8,088 bases of DNA from Bacteroidota bacterium. GTDB lineage: Bacteria > Bacteroidota > Ignavibacteria > Kryptoniales > JAKASW01. Under the pieces are notes generated by a model that saw only the letters and a list, made by a program, of their open reading frames with translations, was not told the origin of the DNA and searched no databases. The position numbers were made by a program, and so were the translations under genes. Position 1 is the first letter of the stretch, and every line of letters begins with the position of its first letter. Positions 6,935 to 8,088 of the stretch are shown here, in pieces. Location: the NCBI GenBank assembly GCA_021789755.1, contig JAJYJD010000159.1, forward strand, positions 1 to 8,088. The letters run 5' to 3'.

Positions 6935-7576
6935 GTGTTAATAGCCTTTGAAGGAATAGACGGAAGCGGCAAGACAACTCAGGCTGAACTCCTTAATGCC
7001 CGCCTCACCCGTGAAGGTGTACCGAACCGGCTTGTTCGCGAGCCCGGCGGCACCAGGCTCGGCGAAGGAGTCCGCGACTTGCTGCTGCACCGGACTGATC
7101 TTAAAATCAGTCCGGTGACCGAATTCCTTCTGTTCAGCGCCAGCAGGGCACAACTCGTCAGTGAGATAGTGATGCCGCTCCTTGCCGAAGGGAATGCGGT
7201 TATTCTCGACAGGTATTTCTATTCTTCGGTTGCTTACCAGGGATTTGGCCGCGGCGTCGGCATAGAGGAGATTGAAATGGTAAGCCGGGTCGCTACCGGA
7301 GGACTTGTCCCTGATGTCGTTTTTCTCGTCGAGCTGGATCTCGAGGAGGCCATCAGGAGAAGGGAAATGGAAGGCCGTCGCGCTGACCGTATGGAGAATG
7401 CAGAAATCGAGTTCTTCAAAAGGGTTATTCATGGCTTCTCGGAATGTGCCAGGAAGGAACCGAACCGCTTTGTTCTCGTCGATGGAAGGGCACCCATCGA
7501 AGTGACAGCGGAGAAAATTTTTAAGGACGTTATGTTCAGAATAAAAAATGTGGCGGAGGAAAAAAATGCGCCGTAG
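6935..7576 (+). CDS. tmk: Thymidylate kinase
   Basis: Phosphorylates dTMP to dTDP with ATP in the cytoplasm, an essential step in dTTP synthesis. Seen: the P-loop 'FEGIDGSGKTTQ' (5-16), 'REPGGT' (35-40) for dTMP binding, 'FLLFSASRAQLV' (64-75), 'LDRYFYSSVAYQG' (91-103) with the DRY motif, and an Arg-rich LID 'RRREMEGRRADRME' (141-154). A P-loop with Gly after the Asp, plus arginines in the LID, suits the bacterial class II layout. The 213-residue length is normal. The start is GTG at 6935: an in-frame TAA ends at 6931 and the P-loop begins only a few residues in, so no earlier start is possible. The ribosome site is poor (AAAGAG directly before GTG). It is divergent from the AsmA operon and overlaps the downstream protease gene by 11 bases. 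A perfect 12-bp inverted repeat lies within codons 52-61. Confidence 0.97.
   Translation: MLIAFEGIDGSGKTTQAELLNARLTREGVPNRLVREPGGTRLGEGVRDLLLHRTDLKISPVTEFLLFSASRAQLVSEIVMPLLAEGNAVILDRYFYSSVAYQGFGRGVGIEEIEMVSRVATGGLVPDVVFLVELDLEEAIRRREMEGRRADRMENAEIEFFKRVIHGFSECARKEPNRFVLVDGRAPIEVTAEKIFKDVMFRIKNVAEEKNAP
7088..7117. repeat. Perfect 12-bp inverted repeat with 6-base loop inside tmk
   Basis: CACCGGACTGAT (7088-7099) and ATCAGTCCGGTG (7106-7117) are exact reverse complements around the loop CTTAAA. The stem has seven G:C pairs, so it would be stable in RNA. It encodes the variable loop before 'ISPVTE' of thymidylate kinase. No T-run follows on the plus strand, so it is not a canonical terminator. 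Confidence 0.85.
7555..7560 (+). promoter_or_regulatory. Shine-Dalgarno site for the S41 peptidase
   Basis: GGAGGA lies five bases before the ATG at 7566, inside the last codons of tmk. It is the strongest ribosome-binding site in the window and fixes the start of the protease gene. It suggests that this gene is translated independently of the poorly initiated tmk. Confidence 0.8.
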
Positions 7577-8088
7577 ACAGGTTGTGATTTTTGCAATTCT
7601 CTTGATCGGGAGCAGCTTAGGTTTTATTGCCTTCCAGAACAGCGAGACATTCTTTCAGATAAAACGCAGCATAGATTTGTTCGGCGCCGTCTATAAAGAT
7701 GCGGTCGACAACTATGTCGACCCCATTTCTCCACAGCAGTTCGTGAGGAAGGGAATCGACGCTATGCTTGCGTCCCTTGACCCTTACACGGTTTACATGG
7801 ACAAGGAGAACAGCGGTGAAATCGACCTCCTTACGACAGGTAAATACGGCGGAGTGGGAGTTTCGATAGGGACCGCCAACGGCAAGGTAATTATCACCGG
7901 CGTGATAGACGGGTACAGCGCACAGAGACAAGGCTTGAGAATCGGCGATGAGATTTTAAAAATAGATACCACAGATGTTAGCACGTTGAAACTGGACGCC
8001 ATCAGTAATATGGTCCGTGGCGAGCCCGGTTCGCACGTGACCCTGACGATACAGAGAGAGGGGGACGAAAAACCGTTCCAGGTCGTCC
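7566..8088 (+). CDS. S41 family C-terminal processing peptidase (3' partial)
   Basis: The first 174 codons are open to the window edge. Seen: a basic start and hydrophobic signal anchor (about 6-22, 'VVIFAILLIGSSLGFIAF'), then the N-terminal helical region with 'NYVDPISPQQFVRKGIDAML' (49-68) and 'SLDPYTVYM' (70-78). A PDZ domain runs from about 88 to 170, with the carboxylate-binding-type loop 'KYGGVGVSIG' (93-102), 'QRQGLRIGDEILKID' (120-134) and 'VRGEPGSHVTLTI' (150-162). This order is that of CtpA/Prc tail-specific proteases, which act in the periplasm on substrate C-termini through a Ser-Lys dyad. The catalytic domain lies beyond the window and cannot be checked. The ATG overlaps the tmk end by 11 bases, so the two are likely co-transcribed. 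The N-terminal wording resembles FCB-group members. Confidence 0.92.
   Translation, partial: MRRRQVVIFAILLIGSSLGFIAFQNSETFFQIKRSIDLFGAVYKDAVDNYVDPISPQQFVRKGIDAMLASLDPYTVYMDKENSGEIDLLTTGKYGGVGVSIGTANGKVIITGVIDGYSAQRQGLRIGDEILKIDTTDVSTLKLDAISNMVRGEPGSHVTLTIQREGDEKPFQVV

Noticed and set aside
6495..6941. 148-codon plus-strand ORF with hydrophobic stretches
   Set aside because: It is antisense to the 5' part of the AsmA gene. Its hydrophobic part mirrors the AsmA anchor codons, and no family pattern is visible.
6938..7432. 164-codon minus-strand ORF
   Set aside because: It lies wholly antisense to tmk, whose motifs are all intact, and its translation shows no recognisable motif.

Overview
The window is ordinary chromosomal DNA, about half G+C by eye, from a Gram-negative bacterium. 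The Gram-negative call rests on an Omp85-type outer-membrane barrel and an AsmA-type membrane-anchored protein. The FCB group (Bacteroidota, Chlorobiota, Ignavibacteria and relatives) is the most likely home. Reasons are the patatin-Omp85 fusion with a 'GG..xFYGLRED' barrel motif, the style of the S41 peptidase N-terminus, and TAnnTTTG-like promoter elements. This is judgement from memory of families, not a database result.

Layout: (1) 1-2223, plus strand, is the 3' part of a patatin-like phospholipase fused to two POTRA-like domains and an Omp85 barrel; its 5' end lies outside the window. (2) 2224-2683 holds no intact gene but carries a decayed 3' fragment of an enolase gene (about 2278-2612, plus strand), broken by a frameshift. 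(3) 6901-2684, minus strand, is a tightly packed three-gene operon: an AsmA-family protein, the 16S rRNA dimethyltransferase RsmA/KsgA (4-base overlap, GTG start), and a PAP2/Aur1-like membrane phosphatase (17-base overlap). (4) 6935-8088, plus strand, is divergent from that operon and holds thymidylate kinase (tmk) and the start of an S41/CtpA-type protease (11-base overlap, strong Shine-Dalgarno), cut by the window edge.

The two operons face away from each other across only 33 bases. That gap contains a perfect 7-6-7 dyad, flanked on each side by a TAnnTTTG motif facing the matching gene, so it is a candidate shared control region.

The genes do not form one pathway. Envelope functions (patatin-Omp85, AsmA, PAP2, S41 protease) are mixed with housekeeping ones (RsmA, Tmk). 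I found no CRISPR array, tRNA, rRNA, insertion sequence or phage gene. I do not see a new multi-gene system here. The items most worth a second look are the enolase remnant, the divergent dyad, and a perfect 12-bp stem inside tmk.
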